Notes: generated by a model from the letters alone, not told the origin. A DNA stretch of 64,000 nt from Rhinopithecus roxellana (GCF_007565055.1 NC_044568.1:20638620-20702619), one strand, 5' to 3'. Positions 13,055 through 25,395 are shown, counted from the stretch's first letter. Numbers and translations: made by a program.

Positions 13055-13408
13055 AATTTGCTATGGGATTAATTGTATTTCTCCAAAATGCATATGCTGA
13101 AGTCCTGCCCACCCATCCCTCCACCCTCTGCCACCTTAGAATGTCACATTCTTTGTAGATAGATAAGGTCTTTCAACAGGTGGCTGAGTTAAAGATGAAG
13201 GCACTGGGGGCCCTAATCCAATGGGCCTGGTGTCTTTCTAAGAAGGGACTCAGAGGTATACAGAGGGACAAGCGATGAAAACAAAGAAGAACCAACTCTC
13301 CCGGCACCTTGACCTTGACCTTCCAGCCTTAGACCTGCAAGGAAATAAAGTGTGGTTTAAGCCACGCTGTCTGTGGTATTTTGTGATGGCAGCCCAAGAA
13401 CACAGAAT
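13055..13408 (+). mobile_element. MaLR (MLT1/MST-like) LTR
   Basis: Diverged solo LTR. It has 'ccaaaatgcatatgctgaagtcc', 'gggccctaatccaatgggcctggtgtc', 'caaggaaataaag' and a terminal 'gtttaagccacgctgtctgtgg', all standard in mammalian MaLR LTRs. No internal retroviral sequence is present. Confidence 0.75.
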
Positions 13409-13460
13409 TCTTAGTCTCTAGCGAGGTGATTAACTATATAAATAATGAAGCAAAAGTTAG

Positions 13461-14036
13461 GACAGGAGAGGTGTAGTGGCTCACACCTGTAATCCCAGCC
13501 CTTTGGGAAGCTGAGGCAGAAAGACTGCTTGAGGCCCAGAGTTCCAGACCAGCCTGGGCAACACAGCAAGACCCCGTCTCTACCAAATTTTTTTTTTTTC
13601 TGAGACAAAGTCTCACCCTGTTGCCCAGGCTGGAGTGCAGTGGCATGATCTCAGCTCACTGCAACCTCCACCTCACAGGTTCAAGCAATTCTGCCACTTC
13701 AGCCTCCCGAGTAGCTGGGATTACAAGTGCACACCTTCATGCCCGGCTAATTTTTGTGTTTTTAATAGAGACGAAGTTTCACTGTGTTGGCTAGGCTGGT
13801 GTTGAACTCCTGACCTCAAGTGATCCACCCACCTCAGCCTCCCAAAGAGCTGGGATTACAGGAGTAAGTCACTGCACCCAGCCACAGTTGTGTTTAAATT
13901 AGTGTGTGTAGCGGCGCACACCTGTAGTCCAGTTGCTTCGGCCCAGGAGGGGCTGGAGCCGAGGAGGTTGAGGCTGCAGTGATCATGCCACTGCACTCCA
14001 GCCTGGATGACAGAGCAAGACTCCATCTCTTAAAAC
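13461..14036 (+). mobile_element. AluJ split by a nested AluS
   Basis: The left arm (13461-13586) ends at 'gtctctaccaaa' and the right arm resumes at 13884. The reverse-oriented AluS between them separates two halves of one older Alu, so AluJ inserted first. Confidence 0.88.
13587..13883 (-). mobile_element. AluS nested inside AluJ
   Basis: Complete reverse Alu with poly-T from 13588, sitting in the A-rich middle linker of the older element. This linker is a preferred L1-endonuclease target. Confidence 0.93.
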
Positions 14037-15385
14037 AAAGTTAGGGCAAACCAAGAAAAAGGATAAAAAGCCAGATTGCTGAAAAATGTAAATAATGAAT
14101 GAAAGGAAGAGAGTTTTTTCTCCTTCTGCAGAACGCAGGAAGAAAAGTTTCTAGACAAACAGAACCAGACAAGCTTACCCCAGGGGCACCAGGCAGAAGA
14201 GGGTCGGAGGAGGGTCAGGAGAGGCACAGGAATGCTAGGGAAGTGCTCTTTTTTTCACCAATGCTTCAACAGGCACTGAGAAAGTGCTCATTCTGAACTG
14301 AGAGACCCTGCCTGCTTCCCCACCCAATCAGGAGAATTACTTCATCCAGGAGAGAGATGGAGAATTCCTCTGAAAAAACAGACTGCAGCCAGAAGCGAAG
14401 GCTGCCACACACACGTTTCCACTCAGCTTTTTGGTACCTCACTTTCATACATGAACAGTCAACCGTCCTCAGACACAAGGAGAAGCCTTGGCAGGGAAGA
14501 AAAAGACCAAAAGTACAAATAAGTGGGGGGAAAAAAAGGGGGAATCAAAAAATGCAGCAGGTGGGAGAAGACAGCAAGGGACCAGGGTTTAAATCCTCAG
14601 AGATAAAATACAAAATGAGAATAAAATGCTATTAAAAAGGAAAGACCAGGGAAAAAAGCTCCTGGAAATTAAAAATATAATAGCTAAAAGAAATATTTTG
14701 GTAAATGAGCTGGAAGATAAAAATCAAGAAAATCTTTCAGAAACTAGAACAAAAAAAGAGGTAGGCAAAACAGTAAGAAAATTAAAGGATTCATCCAGAA
14801 CACCCAAACTCTAAATATCAGGAGTTCTAGAAAGCAGGAAAGGAAAATAAGCAAAGATTTAAACAGGAAAGTCTCCTGGAATGGAGGGGTGTGAGCGTCC
14901 AGACTGGAGGGCTCACAGATACCACACAATGAGGGGAGAGACACCCAACCAAGACACAGTGGCATGAAATTCAGAACTCAAACAACAAAGACCCTAAATG
15001 CTTCCAGAGAAAACCAAAAACAGATCACAAATGAAGGACTGAGAATCAGAACTGCATGGGCTTTTCAAGAACAACATTGAACCTAGAATCAGTGGGAAAC
15101 TGCACCTCCACTGCCCCAAATGAAGAGCAAAAAAGATTTTCAACCTAGCATACTCTGCATACCAATTTATCAAATAATCAGGCCACAGAAACTACATCTT
15201 CCTTGCATCCTTTCTCAGGAAGCTACTCCAGGATGTGCTCCACTCAAATGAGGGAGGAAACCATGAAAGAAGACATGAGGAGATGAGACACAGGAGAGGT
15301 GAAGGAAATATCCAGGAAGACAGGGGAAGAATTGGGAAGAAGGCAATCAATCAATAAACAAATGTATTTGTACGTTTGTGTGTAT
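14037..15385 (+). repeat. A-rich ancient LINE-like segment (unresolved family)
   Basis: Purine-rich, AT-rich DNA with short Lys/Glu-rich frames (14357-14635, 14626-14814). The stretch 'tttctcaggaagctactcc' followed by 'aggatgtgctccactcaaatg' is familiar from an old interspersed mammalian repeat, perhaps HAL1 or L1M. I cannot assign it with certainty and saw no intact LINE reading frame. Confidence 0.45.
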
Positions 15386-16285
15386 TACTGAGAGAATCTG
15401 GCAGGTTTGCTCAAGTGCAAGCTGCATTTGAGAGGTGTTTCACTGAGCAGCTGGAAGGTGAAAAAAGAATTAACTGGTGATTTAAAGAAAACTGCAATTG
15501 AAAAAAAGCGAGACAATTACTAACTCAAGCTATGCATGAGATGTGTACAGAATCAGACTCCATTGCCTGGCTCAGCAGTAAGCAATACTCACATAGTCAT
15601 AATGAAAAACAGAGTATGGATTTAACACACAAAAAAAATGCAACATAGCAATATTGAGATAGCGGGGAGAGGATGGGGGTCTAAGAGATTGAAAATCTCC
15701 ATCTACTACTGTAGAAAGTCAACAGATAATGGCTAAAAGTGAGCATGAGCTCAGGAAGCGGCAATCACACGCACTTGGAAACGTGGTCTCTGAAAACACA
15801 TGATTTTTGCTCCAACCTCTAATTTGTTTTTAGCACCAAATGACACCTTAAACTATGGGCACATAGTATCTCAATAAGGATTAAAAATGTTAGGGGAGGG
15901 GAAGGAAAGCTGCATTTGAGAAAATTCTCACAATAGTGATAGTAACCTCATTTTTTCAGCCACAGAAACTAAGGCTCAGAGGGGACTCAGACGTTGTCGA
16001 GGTGGGTGAAGACCTGAGCCCAGCCTCGATGCACAGTCCTGCTCCCCGTAGAGGACTGGCTGGCAGATGCCCTGTCCTTGCGTATTTGGAAGTATGCTGG
16101 GGAATGCCAGGAAGGGGCAGGTCCATGATCTCAGAAGGACAAGGGGAGAGGAGTCAGCAGGGTTGGTGTCAGAAGGTCTGCAGATGAGGGCGAGGAAGAA
16201 GATTGTGACAGGGTGCACATGCCAGAGGCCAAAAGCACTGTGTGCAGACACCATCCCCCTAGGGTGGGAGGTGCCAGGAACAGCA
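15386..16285. other. Single-copy AT-moderate intron segment
   Basis: No recognised exon. Includes short A-rich runs and a MIR-like patch near 15950-15990 ('cagccacagaaactaaggctcagagg'). Confidence 0.5.
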
Positions 16286-16287
16286 GC

Positions 16288-16460
16288 TGACCCCAGAGGT
16301 GGGCAGCAAATAGGACCCAGAGGAGGGTCTTCACCCCGAGGAGAGTAGCAAATAGGACCCAGGTGCGTCTTCACCCGGAGGAGAGTAGCAAATAGGACCC
16401 AGGTGCGTCTTCACCCGGAGGAGAGTAGCAAATAGGACTCAGGTGCGTCTTCACCCCAAC
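16288..16460. repeat. 40-bp tandem repeat, about four copies
   Basis: The block 'gagagtagcaaataggaccc' recurs at 16341, 16381 and 16421, giving a 40-bp period. A diverged first copy lies near 16297. The last three copies are almost identical. Confidence 0.92.
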
Positions 16461-16647
16461 CAGGTGAGAAGGGATTCGGAAGGCCAGTGCCTCCAGTGTG
16501 GGGGCTAAAGGTCCACCAATCTGTGCTATGGAGACAAGACTCAGATAGTCAACTGAGTGGAGCAGCCACACTCCAAGCAGCTTCCAGAGTGGACTCCAGG
16601 TAACGTTTTTACTTTGCTTCTTCTACTCTCCACATTGGTTCATTGTA

Positions 16648-17250
16648 CTAGGTCTTTTTTTTTTTTTTTTTTTTTTAACTTTTCCTTTTTAAAAAATACT
16701 TTAGAGCAGTTTTAGCTTTAAAGAAAAATGAGTGGAAAGTACAGAGAGTTCCCATATACTGTATCCCCTCGCCCCCCACTTCCCCTCATATTAGCATCTT
16801 GTACATCTGTCACAATTGATGGGCCAAGACGGATACGTTATTAACCAGAGCCATGGTTTTCATCAGCGTCCACGCCTTCCATGGGTGTGCACAAAGGCAT
16901 CCAGACATATACCCGCCATTAGAGTATCTCAGTAGTTTCACTGCCCTACAAATCCCCGGGGCTCCATCTGTCCGTCCCTTCCTGCCCCCAACCCTGGGCA
17001 ACCACTGATCTTGCCACTTTCTCCAGAGTTTTGCCTCTTCCAGAATGCCATCCAGTTGGAACCCCATGGGATGCGGCCTCTTCACACGGGCTTCTCCCAC
17101 TGAGCAACATACATCGAAGGCTGCTCTGCGTCCTCACCGCTGTTTGCTTATCCACTTCCCTATTTAATGGCATCTTTGTTGCTTCCGACTTTGGGCAATT
17201 ACAAATAAAGGGAATGTCTTTTTCACATCCAAATTAAAAAAAAAAAAAAA
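16648..17250 (-). mobile_element. L1M 3'-end fossil, reverse
   Basis: A 25-base T run (about 16653-16677) followed by the reverse of old L1 3' sequence: 'agagttcccatatactgtatcccc', 'ccctgggcaaccactgatctt', and 'gggcaattacaaataaagg'. Confidence 0.8.
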
Positions 17251-17499
17251 ACCCACAAAGATGGGATGGCCAAATATCAGAATAAAGAGCATTCTTTTAA
17301 ATCAAATATACGTTATCTTTACCGAAACTCCTGCGTCAGCTGCTTTTTGTTTTGTAGCGGGGACAGAAAAACCTTCACGAGCCACCCCAGCAGTAGCCCA
17401 GCAGTCAGGAACCCCAGCTGCCGTGTCTGAAGGACACGGTCTGCTGGCATTTGCTGGGCACTTGTGAAATACCAAGACAGCAGCAGGCATGGTGTCACT

Positions 17500-17565
17500 T
17501 CCCCATGGCACACAGAAGCTCAGAGAGGTGAGCACTTGCCCAAGGCCACACAGCAACAAGAGTTA
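17500..17565 (-). mobile_element. MIR fragment
   Basis: Core MIR-like 'cagagaggtgagcacttgcccaaggccacacagc' class sequence in reverse orientation, short and diverged. Confidence 0.6.
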
Positions 17566-17944
17566 GAGACCTGAGCCCTCCCCCCAGGGTTAGCCCTGGA
17601 GCCTGGAAGGAGCCTTGGAGAATCTGGACCCAGCCCTTCTGCTCCCCCTCATCCCTGACATGGAGGAAGCCCCACACCCAGTAACTCTGGCTGATTTGTG
17701 GACCCATGGCAAGGCTTAGAAGTGGGGCTCATCTATAGACCCTACCGGACACCCTGTCCACTGGGAGCAGTGACCCCCAATATTCCCACCAGCCCTGAGC
17801 ATCTTCCCAGCCACACCTGCTGGGGACCGACTCTGCTTTCTCTTACCCTGATCTCACCCGGGAGGGCTAGGGTCTCCCACCTACCATGAAGGCTGACGCC
17901 GCCAAAGCCACTCACCATGCATCCGGGCCACACTAGGGGTTTCC

Positions 17945-18130
17945 ACAGGCCACTGAATCGATTCTCGCACAGCCCCGCGAGGGAGACATTAGCATGTTAT
18001 TGTGCTCATTTTACAGATGCCAACACCGAGTGATGAGGTTAAGCCACTTGCCCAGGTGCTAACATCGGGGAAGCATCTGAGCCAGGACCCCTACAAGGCA
18101 TGTCTGCTTCCAAACCCCACACTCTGTACA
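17945..18130 (-). mobile_element. MIR SINE
   Basis: Reverse MIR with 'cattttacagatgcc', 'gaggttaagccacttgccc' and 'agccaggacccctacaagg'. Confidence 0.7.
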
Positions 18131-18134
18131 AATA

Positions 18135-18895
18135 TTCTTTACTGCCACCGGGCAACAGAGCAGGGAAGGCCAACACACACGAAAGCCAACTCCGGCTCTG
18201 ATCATGACCTGGCCCTACCCAGCCCCTCCCTCACTCAAGAGGGCAGACACCAGTGAGGCGGGGCTCACTCGGAAGTGCGGCAGCTGGGGAGGGCACTGCC
18301 CAAGGTGGCAGCCCTGTGCCCAGCATGGGGGCTCTGGTCACTGAGGGCCAGCCTATCCTGGGCTATGGAAGGGTCCTGCTGCTCCTTCTGACCCGCCCAC
18401 ACCTGTGCCGTCCTCTCCCGGGTGAGCAGATTAGATGCACAGGCTCACGAGACCTGGGAGTCCTGCTGGCTTCTGAATTTTAGCCTCATGCACGCCTTGT
18501 GGGGCCTGGGAGAGCAGGAAATGCCCCTTGCCCCCAACCCCGGCTTTCTTCCTCTTCCCTGGGGTGTGAACCCAGGGGAGGCAGGGGCAGGATGCAGCAC
18601 AGAAGGGCGCCCCTCCCAGTCCCGCCCCACCCTGCCCCATGCTCCCCTCACTGCCCGCTGCAGAGCTCTGAAGTTGGGAACGCTCACCCAGGGGGCGGTG
18701 GGGTCCACAGGCTGGCCTGGCAGATAGCAGGGTTAGTGGAAACCCCTGCGAGGCGCAGGGTGGAATGCAGGGTGCCTGACTGATGCTGTTACCTGTGCAG
18801 AGACGGCGCCGTGGGGCAGGACTGGCCCCTCTCCAAGGAGAAGATCCCCCAACATACACACACCACCCGCCGGCATGGGCGGAAGTCAGGCAAAT
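18135..18895. other. Single-copy GC-rich intron segment
   Basis: No repeats or exons recognised. Open frames on both strands follow GC content. Confidence 0.55.
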
Positions 18896-18899
18896 CTGA

Positions 18900-19230
18900 G
18901 CGCGGCTCCTGGCTGTTAGCTTCCTAGCCACGTGACCTCAGAAACAAGTCCTTGATTTCTCTGAGCCTCACTTTCCCCATCTGCAAGATGGGGATAAAAA
19001 TCAATCCCTCCAAGCTACAAAGGAGCACAGCAAAGGGATGAGAGCCTGGGAGCTGCAGCCAGATGCCTGGCACCAACAGCAGTCACGGTCCCCTCACTGT
19101 CCCTGCCTATAAAACGAGGACCACAATCTCCACCTCCAAGGGCACTGGAACGGGTCTGCATTTACAAAGCACGTTAGACACACTGGGCACGAGGCCCGCA
19201 CCGTGTGTCTGGTACATAAAATCCATGGGT
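18900..19230 (+). mobile_element. MIR SINE(s)
   Basis: Forward MIR core: 'tagccacgtgacctcagaaacaagtcc', 'tctgagcctcactttcccc', 'atctgcaagatggggataa'. The weaker 3' continuation may be a second MIR copy. Confidence 0.7.
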
Positions 19231-19289
19231 GGTCTTGGTGGTCTAACCCGTGAGCATGTAGAGGCCTACAGAAGGTTCTGGAGACTGCT

Positions 19290-19615
19290 GCTGTTATGGT
19301 TACAGTGGCACCACCTGGGAACTCTGAAATGCAGGCTGTGCAGCGGATTTGCAGCTCACTCCAACAGCTGCATCCAGGAACTGGGGGCTGGGGCCCTACA
19401 ACGTGGGTTTAACAACCTCCAGGAGCCCCGACGCTCCTCAAGCTGAGCCACGGCTCTAGGGCAGAGGCTTGAATTGGAATCACCTGGAGAACTTTGGAAA
19501 CTAATGACCGGCCTCGCCGTCCGGCCCAGAGATGCTGCTTCAGCGGGGCTGGGGGAGGCCCGGGCTCAAGGCTTTTAAGAGCATCCCAGGTGATTCTTAC
19601 TTCAGAACCAACCAC
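19290..19615 (+). mobile_element. MER5A-like hAT transposon fragments (two)
   Basis: Two neighbouring diverged copies of the MER5-type hAT-Charlie element, recognised by 'caccacctgggaactctgaaatgcagg' and then 'tggaatcacctggagaacttt' with 'catcccaggtgattctta'. Confidence 0.7.
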
Positions 19616-19639
19616 GTTTTTAAATTAACTTTTAAAAAA

Positions 19640-19775
19640 TACATTTTTTTTAAATGAATAGAGATGGACCCTCACTATGTTGTCCAGGCTGGTTTTGAAC
19701 TCCTGGCCTCCAGAGATCCTTCCACCTTACCCTCCCCAAAGTGCTGGGATTACGGGCATGAGCCACCATGCCCTC
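19640..19775 (-). mobile_element. FLAM-type free left Alu monomer
   Basis: Reverse Alu left arm only, from a T-rich head through 'gatggaccctcactatgttg' to 'gggcatgagccaccatgcc'. The right arm is absent, as in fossil Alu monomers. Confidence 0.8.
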
Positions 19776-20289
19776 CCCTATTTACATGATCTTTTAGGAT
19801 CAAGTCTCGTGGCTGAAGAGCTGTGCCTGAGTGAAGCTCATGTTTTCTCTTGAGAATCCCTTGGCCCCAGCCGGCACCTGCTCCCGCCACTTTCCCTTGG
19901 AACATGTGCATTTCCAACCATCCCAACCTTCCCAAGCGTCAGGGTTCTGGACGTGCATGACCCCATAGGCTGGGTGGCTCTGTGTGGCGGCCTCAGGCTG
20001 AGGACGGCGTGGGAGGGAGGCCACCCACTCGGGGCATGGCCTGGAGCAACAGACTCAGGCAGGCCCATGGGTATGCAGAGCTATGAGCCGGCACCTCGGG
20101 GAAAACCTGGGCACGGAGGCCCCCACACCACTAGGAGCCTGTCTCTGGGCCCCAGGTGAAACCTCACAGGCCTCAGTCTCCTGGGCACTGGGCTCAACGG
20201 CCGTGGTAGTGCTGGGAGGAGACCCCAGTCCTCTTGGAGGACTCGGGGTCAGAGACAGAGGCAGGCTGGTGGGAGTCGTGTGCTCAGGC

Positions 20290-20450
20290 TCTGTGCTAAG
20301 CCACCAGGGTACAAATCCCAGCTCCATGGTGATAACCATGCGGCCTGGGGCTAGTTAAGCAACCTCAGTCTGCACATGTGCAAAATGAAATATTATAGGA
20401 TAAAAGATTCTTACCTCACAGGGCTGCCTTGAAGATCCAGTTACTAAGCA
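20290..20450 (+). mobile_element. MIR SINE
   Basis: Forward MIR: 'gtacaaatcccagctcc', 'gcaacctcagtctgcacatgtgcaaaatg', 'tacctcacagggctgcc'. Confidence 0.7.
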
Positions 20451-20589
20451 CAAAACAACAGGAGTGGCCTCACAGACATTAGACCCCGGCCCCGCTGTTG
20501 CTCTTGGCACCCCCAAGGAGGCTCCTCCCCCACCAAACACCTGTTGTAGGGTAAACGCCCTCGATAGCAGTAACTTTCGCATAATCCAA

Positions 20590-20955
20590 GAACAACCTGA
20601 GCTAAGGAATCCGGGAGTGGCCAATCTGGAGAGTCCCTCCTAGGCTATGAGGAACCTCTGAGCCCCTGACCTGTCCCGTGGAACACGTGCTATGCAGAGG
20701 CTTGAGGCCCTGAGTTTTGGGTTGAATGACGGTTGCCAGGTGGAGGTTGTTAGGGGAGGGTATGGGGTGAACATGCCATATGAACTTCACGCTGTCTGCA
20801 AGCCGCTGCAGTTCTCCCATCGCCGCACTCCCCTCTCCACCCCGTGGCCTGCAATAAACCCCGGGTCTCCTTTGCTAGCCCTGGGTCACTTCTTCAGCCC
20901 TTGAACCCTGTGTTGTACCCACTGGTGTTGACAGGGGTTTGGCACAACATTTGTT
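20590..20955 (+). mobile_element. Probable solo LTR of an endogenous retrovirus-like element
   Basis: About 360 bp with an LTR-like layout: U3-type unique sequence, a 'cctgcaataaaccccgggtc' polyadenylation block near 20850, and R/U5-like T/C-rich sequence ending near 'ggggtttggcacaacattt'. The family was not identified. No internal gag/pol/env sequence flanks it, so it cannot encode anything. Confidence 0.5.
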
Positions 20956-21469
20956 ACAGCCTCATGAAGGCCCCCCAGGAATCCCTGTTAGACCCTCATG
21001 TCCCCCTCCGGGTCTGCGCTCTGAGACAATGGGCAGCAGGTGGGACCGGTCCTCCTCCTCCTCCCTCCTCCTCGCCACTTCCTTCTCGGGACCTCAGCTG
21101 CAGCGTGCATGCTGGCCCTGCTTCTCCTGCTCAGAGGGCCCCTCTGCGAAAATGGCCAGTGACCCTGCAGCACCGAGGGCAGGGTTCAGACCTCTCACGT
21201 GGGTGCCCGGCGGCTGACGATGGGGCTGGGTCCAGGCAGCCTGCGAGCTGCTGGGGGCTGGTGTGGAGGAGAAGGATAGCAGCAGGCCAGGACCCCTGAG
21301 GAGGGAACACTGAGGGTTCAGGAATGGCCCAGCACCGACTGCGTGCTCCAATAGTCACAGCTGTCACTGTCACCCCACTTCCTCCAAACACAGACCTCAA
21401 CATGCCCAGTGGTCAGTCCCCAGGTGGAGCCCTGGAAAAAACTTCTCAGCTTTCAGAAGTCTCCTTTTA

Positions 21470-21843
<374 letters not shown>

Positions 21844-21934
21844 AAAAGAAGCTGTAGGGTATGTGTTTAACAGCTCTTCTCAGAGAGTTGGACCCAGAGC
21901 TACCCAGCAACCCAACCAGGCCACCCCCGAATCT

Positions 21935-22470
21935 CCCCAGGACGAAACGAAACCATGCAAATGTTCACTGCAGCACGACTCCGGATAGCCCACAGGTGGA
22001 AACAAACAGCCCACACCTCTGCCAGGTTTGAGCTGCTTCCACCTGTGGGCTGTCCGGAGTGGTGACCGAGTCACACAGAACGCGGCGCCCCCCAGTGGAA
22101 TATCACTCAGCGATACGAAGGAGTGGACTCAGGCAGCCCCTGCACGGGTGAATCCTGAAAACAACGCTGGGAACAGAAGCCACACACAACAGGCCACTCA
22201 GCGTAGGACTCCATGCACACGACACATCAGGAGCAGGCAAACCCACAAAGACAGGAAATGAGTCGGGCCACCGGGGGCGGGAGCCGCGGGAATGGGGAAC
22301 CAATCGCGAGCGAGAGGGTTTCTCCTTGAGACGATGAACATGTTCTCAAATTGATTATGGTGAGAGTGACACAACTCTGAATATTCTAGAAACCACTGGA
22401 CAGTACACTTGAAATGGGTGAATTGGACGGTGTGTGAAACAGATGCCAGGAAAGCTGTATTTTTTAAAAG
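21935..22470 (+). mobile_element. L1M 3'-end fossil containing an inverted duplication
   Basis: Old L1M tail ('atgttcactgcagcacgac', 'cagtggaatatcactcag', 'ccggggg' region, 'aattgattatggtgagagtg', 'acacttgaaatgggtgaattgg'). A 24-bp block of the element is copied in inverted orientation 35 bp further on (21978-22001 against 22037-22060). Confidence 0.78.
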
Positions 22471-24140
22471 CCAGGCTTTTTGGAGCCCTTTTCCTGCCAT
22501 CAGAGAACAAAGGGGACCGTCCATTTGGGGAGCGATAGCTACAACCTGGCCTCTGGAGGCTGCCCCAGCCTCAGCCCTGGGGAGGGCCGCACAGTTACCC
22601 TGTCCCCTCCCAGCTTGCAGGGACACACCTAGACTTCTGGGCAATGCCAAGGCCACGTTTGACAGCAACACCCTCCATTCCCATTATGGGGGCTCCATGG
22701 GGGGCTCTCACAGGAGGAGGATTTCCCAGAAAGCTTGCTCTGCGGCCTCGGGGGACCCCACAGCTGGACATGTGGTCCCCAGGGAGGACCCCACAGTTTC
22801 CGAGCTGTGCCCCTAAACCTTCACAGACACCCCAAAATCTGCCCAGAGGGTCCCTGCGGCCCATGTGACATGGGGGAGTGTTCGGGTCAGGACTAGCGCA
22901 GGACTCAGAGACGGGGCCTCAGACTCACACACCACTTTCGCTCCGAAAGGGGGTGAGGTGAGCGGTCCGGAACCTGGGATCTGCAGCTCCCAAGGGGTTC
23001 TTTCACAGAGGGAATTAGAGGTTGTTTTATCAGGGAATGAAATCGTGTCCTTGTTTTCCACTAAGCGTTACTCGAAATTTAGCATTTCCTTAAACTAGAA
23101 GATGTCTCAGCCCACAGTGGTACTGGCCACATCGGTGACTCTGTCACTCATGGAAACGGCATGTCCCCGCACAGCAGGATCTAACACCCCAGGACAGGTT
23201 ACCCCAAGGCCTGCCCTGGCTGCGGAGCCCGCCACGAGCCTCACGCCCACCCTGCCGGACGTCAGAGCAGCCAGCCAGGGAGGAATGAGCCAAGGACAGC
23301 AATGTCCACCCTCGCCTGCCCCTGCAGGCCTCCATGGACACTGGCTCCGAGTGTCAGCCAGGCCTTGGGGGAGGGATGCCCAAGGCAAGGAAGGTGCTGA
23401 GGATCTGCAGTGTGCAGGACCACATAGCTCCCAGGAGGCCAGGATGAGAGCCTGGCCCACACTGGAACCCAGGCTGGCCGGGGAGTGTCTCGGGTAGGCA
23501 GAGTGGACCCCTCCATCAAGGCCCCCACTGCTGCCTCAGAATCTGTGGGGCTGGCCTGGGAGGGGCCTGGACACTCCTGTGGCTCCCCTGCCCACAGCCG
23601 ACCTCCACCAGGTCCCCCTCTGGCCTTACACCCCTGCGGGACCCAGGTAGTAGTGGCCATTGCAGAGAACACAAGTCCTCCAGTGACCCTGGGACCCCAG
23701 GGCCCTCTCACACCCCCAGTGCCTTGCCAGCACTGGAAGGGTGACCAGAGGCTGAGATGGGGGCAGGGCACTGGCTACACCATCTCCCCAGCCCCAGCCC
23801 ACACTCCCGGTCCACTCCAGGTTTGGAGCGGGACCAGGCCTCTACGGGGAGGGAGGGTCTGATTTATCAGAAGGAGGCCCTGACCATCTCTGGGGCTTCC
23901 CCAGACCCCATGCACCCTCAGCTCCTCCTGCAGGTCCCAGCCCTCAGTTCCTCATGGAACTTCTTCTGAGCCTGCCTCTGGCAGACCCCCACCCCAGCCA
24001 CAGCCTCGCAGAAGGGAGCTCTCCTTCCCGGTCCTGTCACAGCTGCTGCTACACAGGCAGGAGGGGCTGGCTGCACCCCACTCTGCAGCCAAGGGCCACG
24101 GCACCTGGTAGCCACTGAGAACTGGGAACACAGCTGAAGA
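22471..24140. other. Single-copy GC-rich intron segment
   Basis: No recognisable transposon or supported exon in 1.7 kb. Long overlapping frames on both strands (for example around 23262-23771) have no domain I recognise. Confidence 0.55.
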
Positions 24141-24146
24141 CATTTC

Positions 24147-24190
24147 CCCCTGCCCCTGCCCCTGCCCCTGCCCCTGCCCCTGCCCCTGCC
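24147..24190 (-). repeat. (GGGGCA)7 hexanucleotide repeat on the JPH3 sense strand
   Basis: The plus strand reads CCCCTG about seven times. In the gene's sense this is GGGGCA repeated, so intron 1 pre-mRNA carries seven G4 runs spaced by two bases, a textbook intramolecular G-quadruplex sequence. Confidence 0.95.
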
Positions 24191-24350
24191 GAAGGCCAGC
24201 AGCACCCGCTCTCACTCCAGCCACCCTCTGCCCTTTCTCAGAGGCTTTGGTGCCCCCTGGGATGCTGACCTCAGACCCAAGCCCAGGAGGAGAGAAGGAA
24301 ATGGCTGGGCTTTCTGGAAACTTCCCCTGAGCCATCACCCAAGGCTCAGG

Positions 24351-24453
24351 GGAGGACTCAGAAGGCAGGTGGCTCTGGGGCAGACGTCCTGGAGATGCGG
24401 GGACGCACAGGACCAGCGGAGGACTCGGAAGGCAGGTGGCTCTGGGGCAGACG
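24351..24453. repeat. 36-bp direct repeat pair
   Basis: 24351-24386 and 24418-24453 match at 35 of 36 bases with a 31-bp spacer. Immediately upstream, 24324-24333 and 24343-24352 form a perfect 10-bp inverted repeat with a 9-base loop. Confidence 0.92.
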
Positions 24454-25395
24454 GTGGCAGAGAGGTAGCTGATGGCATGTGGCTGGCACTGAGGTGTCCC
24501 CTGCACCCCAAAGGGGCCCCCCTGACACCTGGAGCTCCCACCAGGCTGCGTCGTTCCTCCGTTGGATATAAACCATCTCCCAGAGCACCGCCTGTGGACA
24601 AGGTCACTCTGAGATCACAGTGGAGCGAGACAAAAACAGGTCACTGTGCCACCCACAATCGCCAATCACCCCTCTCAGCTAAGATGAGGGGCTGCTTCTT
24701 GACCAATCTCCGCATTATTTTGGTGCAGGCCTCCCATGTCCACAGGTGATAGTGACCGAGGTACCCACAAGAGAATCGACCCCTTTCTAACAGCACCTGG
24801 TCTAGTGAGCCCCACATCCCTAGACTCTCCCCTCCCTACCACCCACCCAAACCCCAAACCCTCTCGCCCCGTGGTTCCTGGAGGAGTGTCTGCCCTCATT
24901 GCAGGGAGGAACAAACCGGCCCTTCAACCAGAGTCTTCTAGGGGCTTGGTTGGCTGCACCCACTGTCTGAGACAGTCCTGGGTGTTTGCATAGCAACTGC
25001 CTCCCGCAGGCGGCTGTGGGTGGGTGTGTTTCTCTCAGAGAAGAATCGGAGGGGACGCCCTGGGGCCTGGGGTCAGGCAACACTGCTGAGTGCAAGAAGG
25101 CACTGAGGGGGATCCAGAAGCTCCAGGCCCAGCCCTGTGGCCTTGGATTCACAGAGTTCAGAACCAGGCACAGACCACCCTGGAGCCCCTTGCGTGGCTG
25201 GGGATCCCAGGTCTGGGCTGTTCCCGTCCCGAACTCCCCTCCTCCTGTAGGATTTTGCAGTGGCCACCTCCTCCTGCCAGCAGCCCCTCCCAACACAGAG
25301 CAGACGGGGGCACTGGCCCTGACACTCTGGACCAAGTCGGGTCCAGCTGCCAGGGTGAGAAGTTCGTTGTTGACCCCCGTGCTCCAAGGAACCAG
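24454..25395. other. Single-copy GC-rich intron segment
   Basis: No recognised repeat or exon. Confidence 0.5.

Noticed and set aside
20590..20955. Functional endogenous retrovirus
   Set aside because: Only an LTR-like segment is present, without a second LTR or any gag, pol or env sequence.
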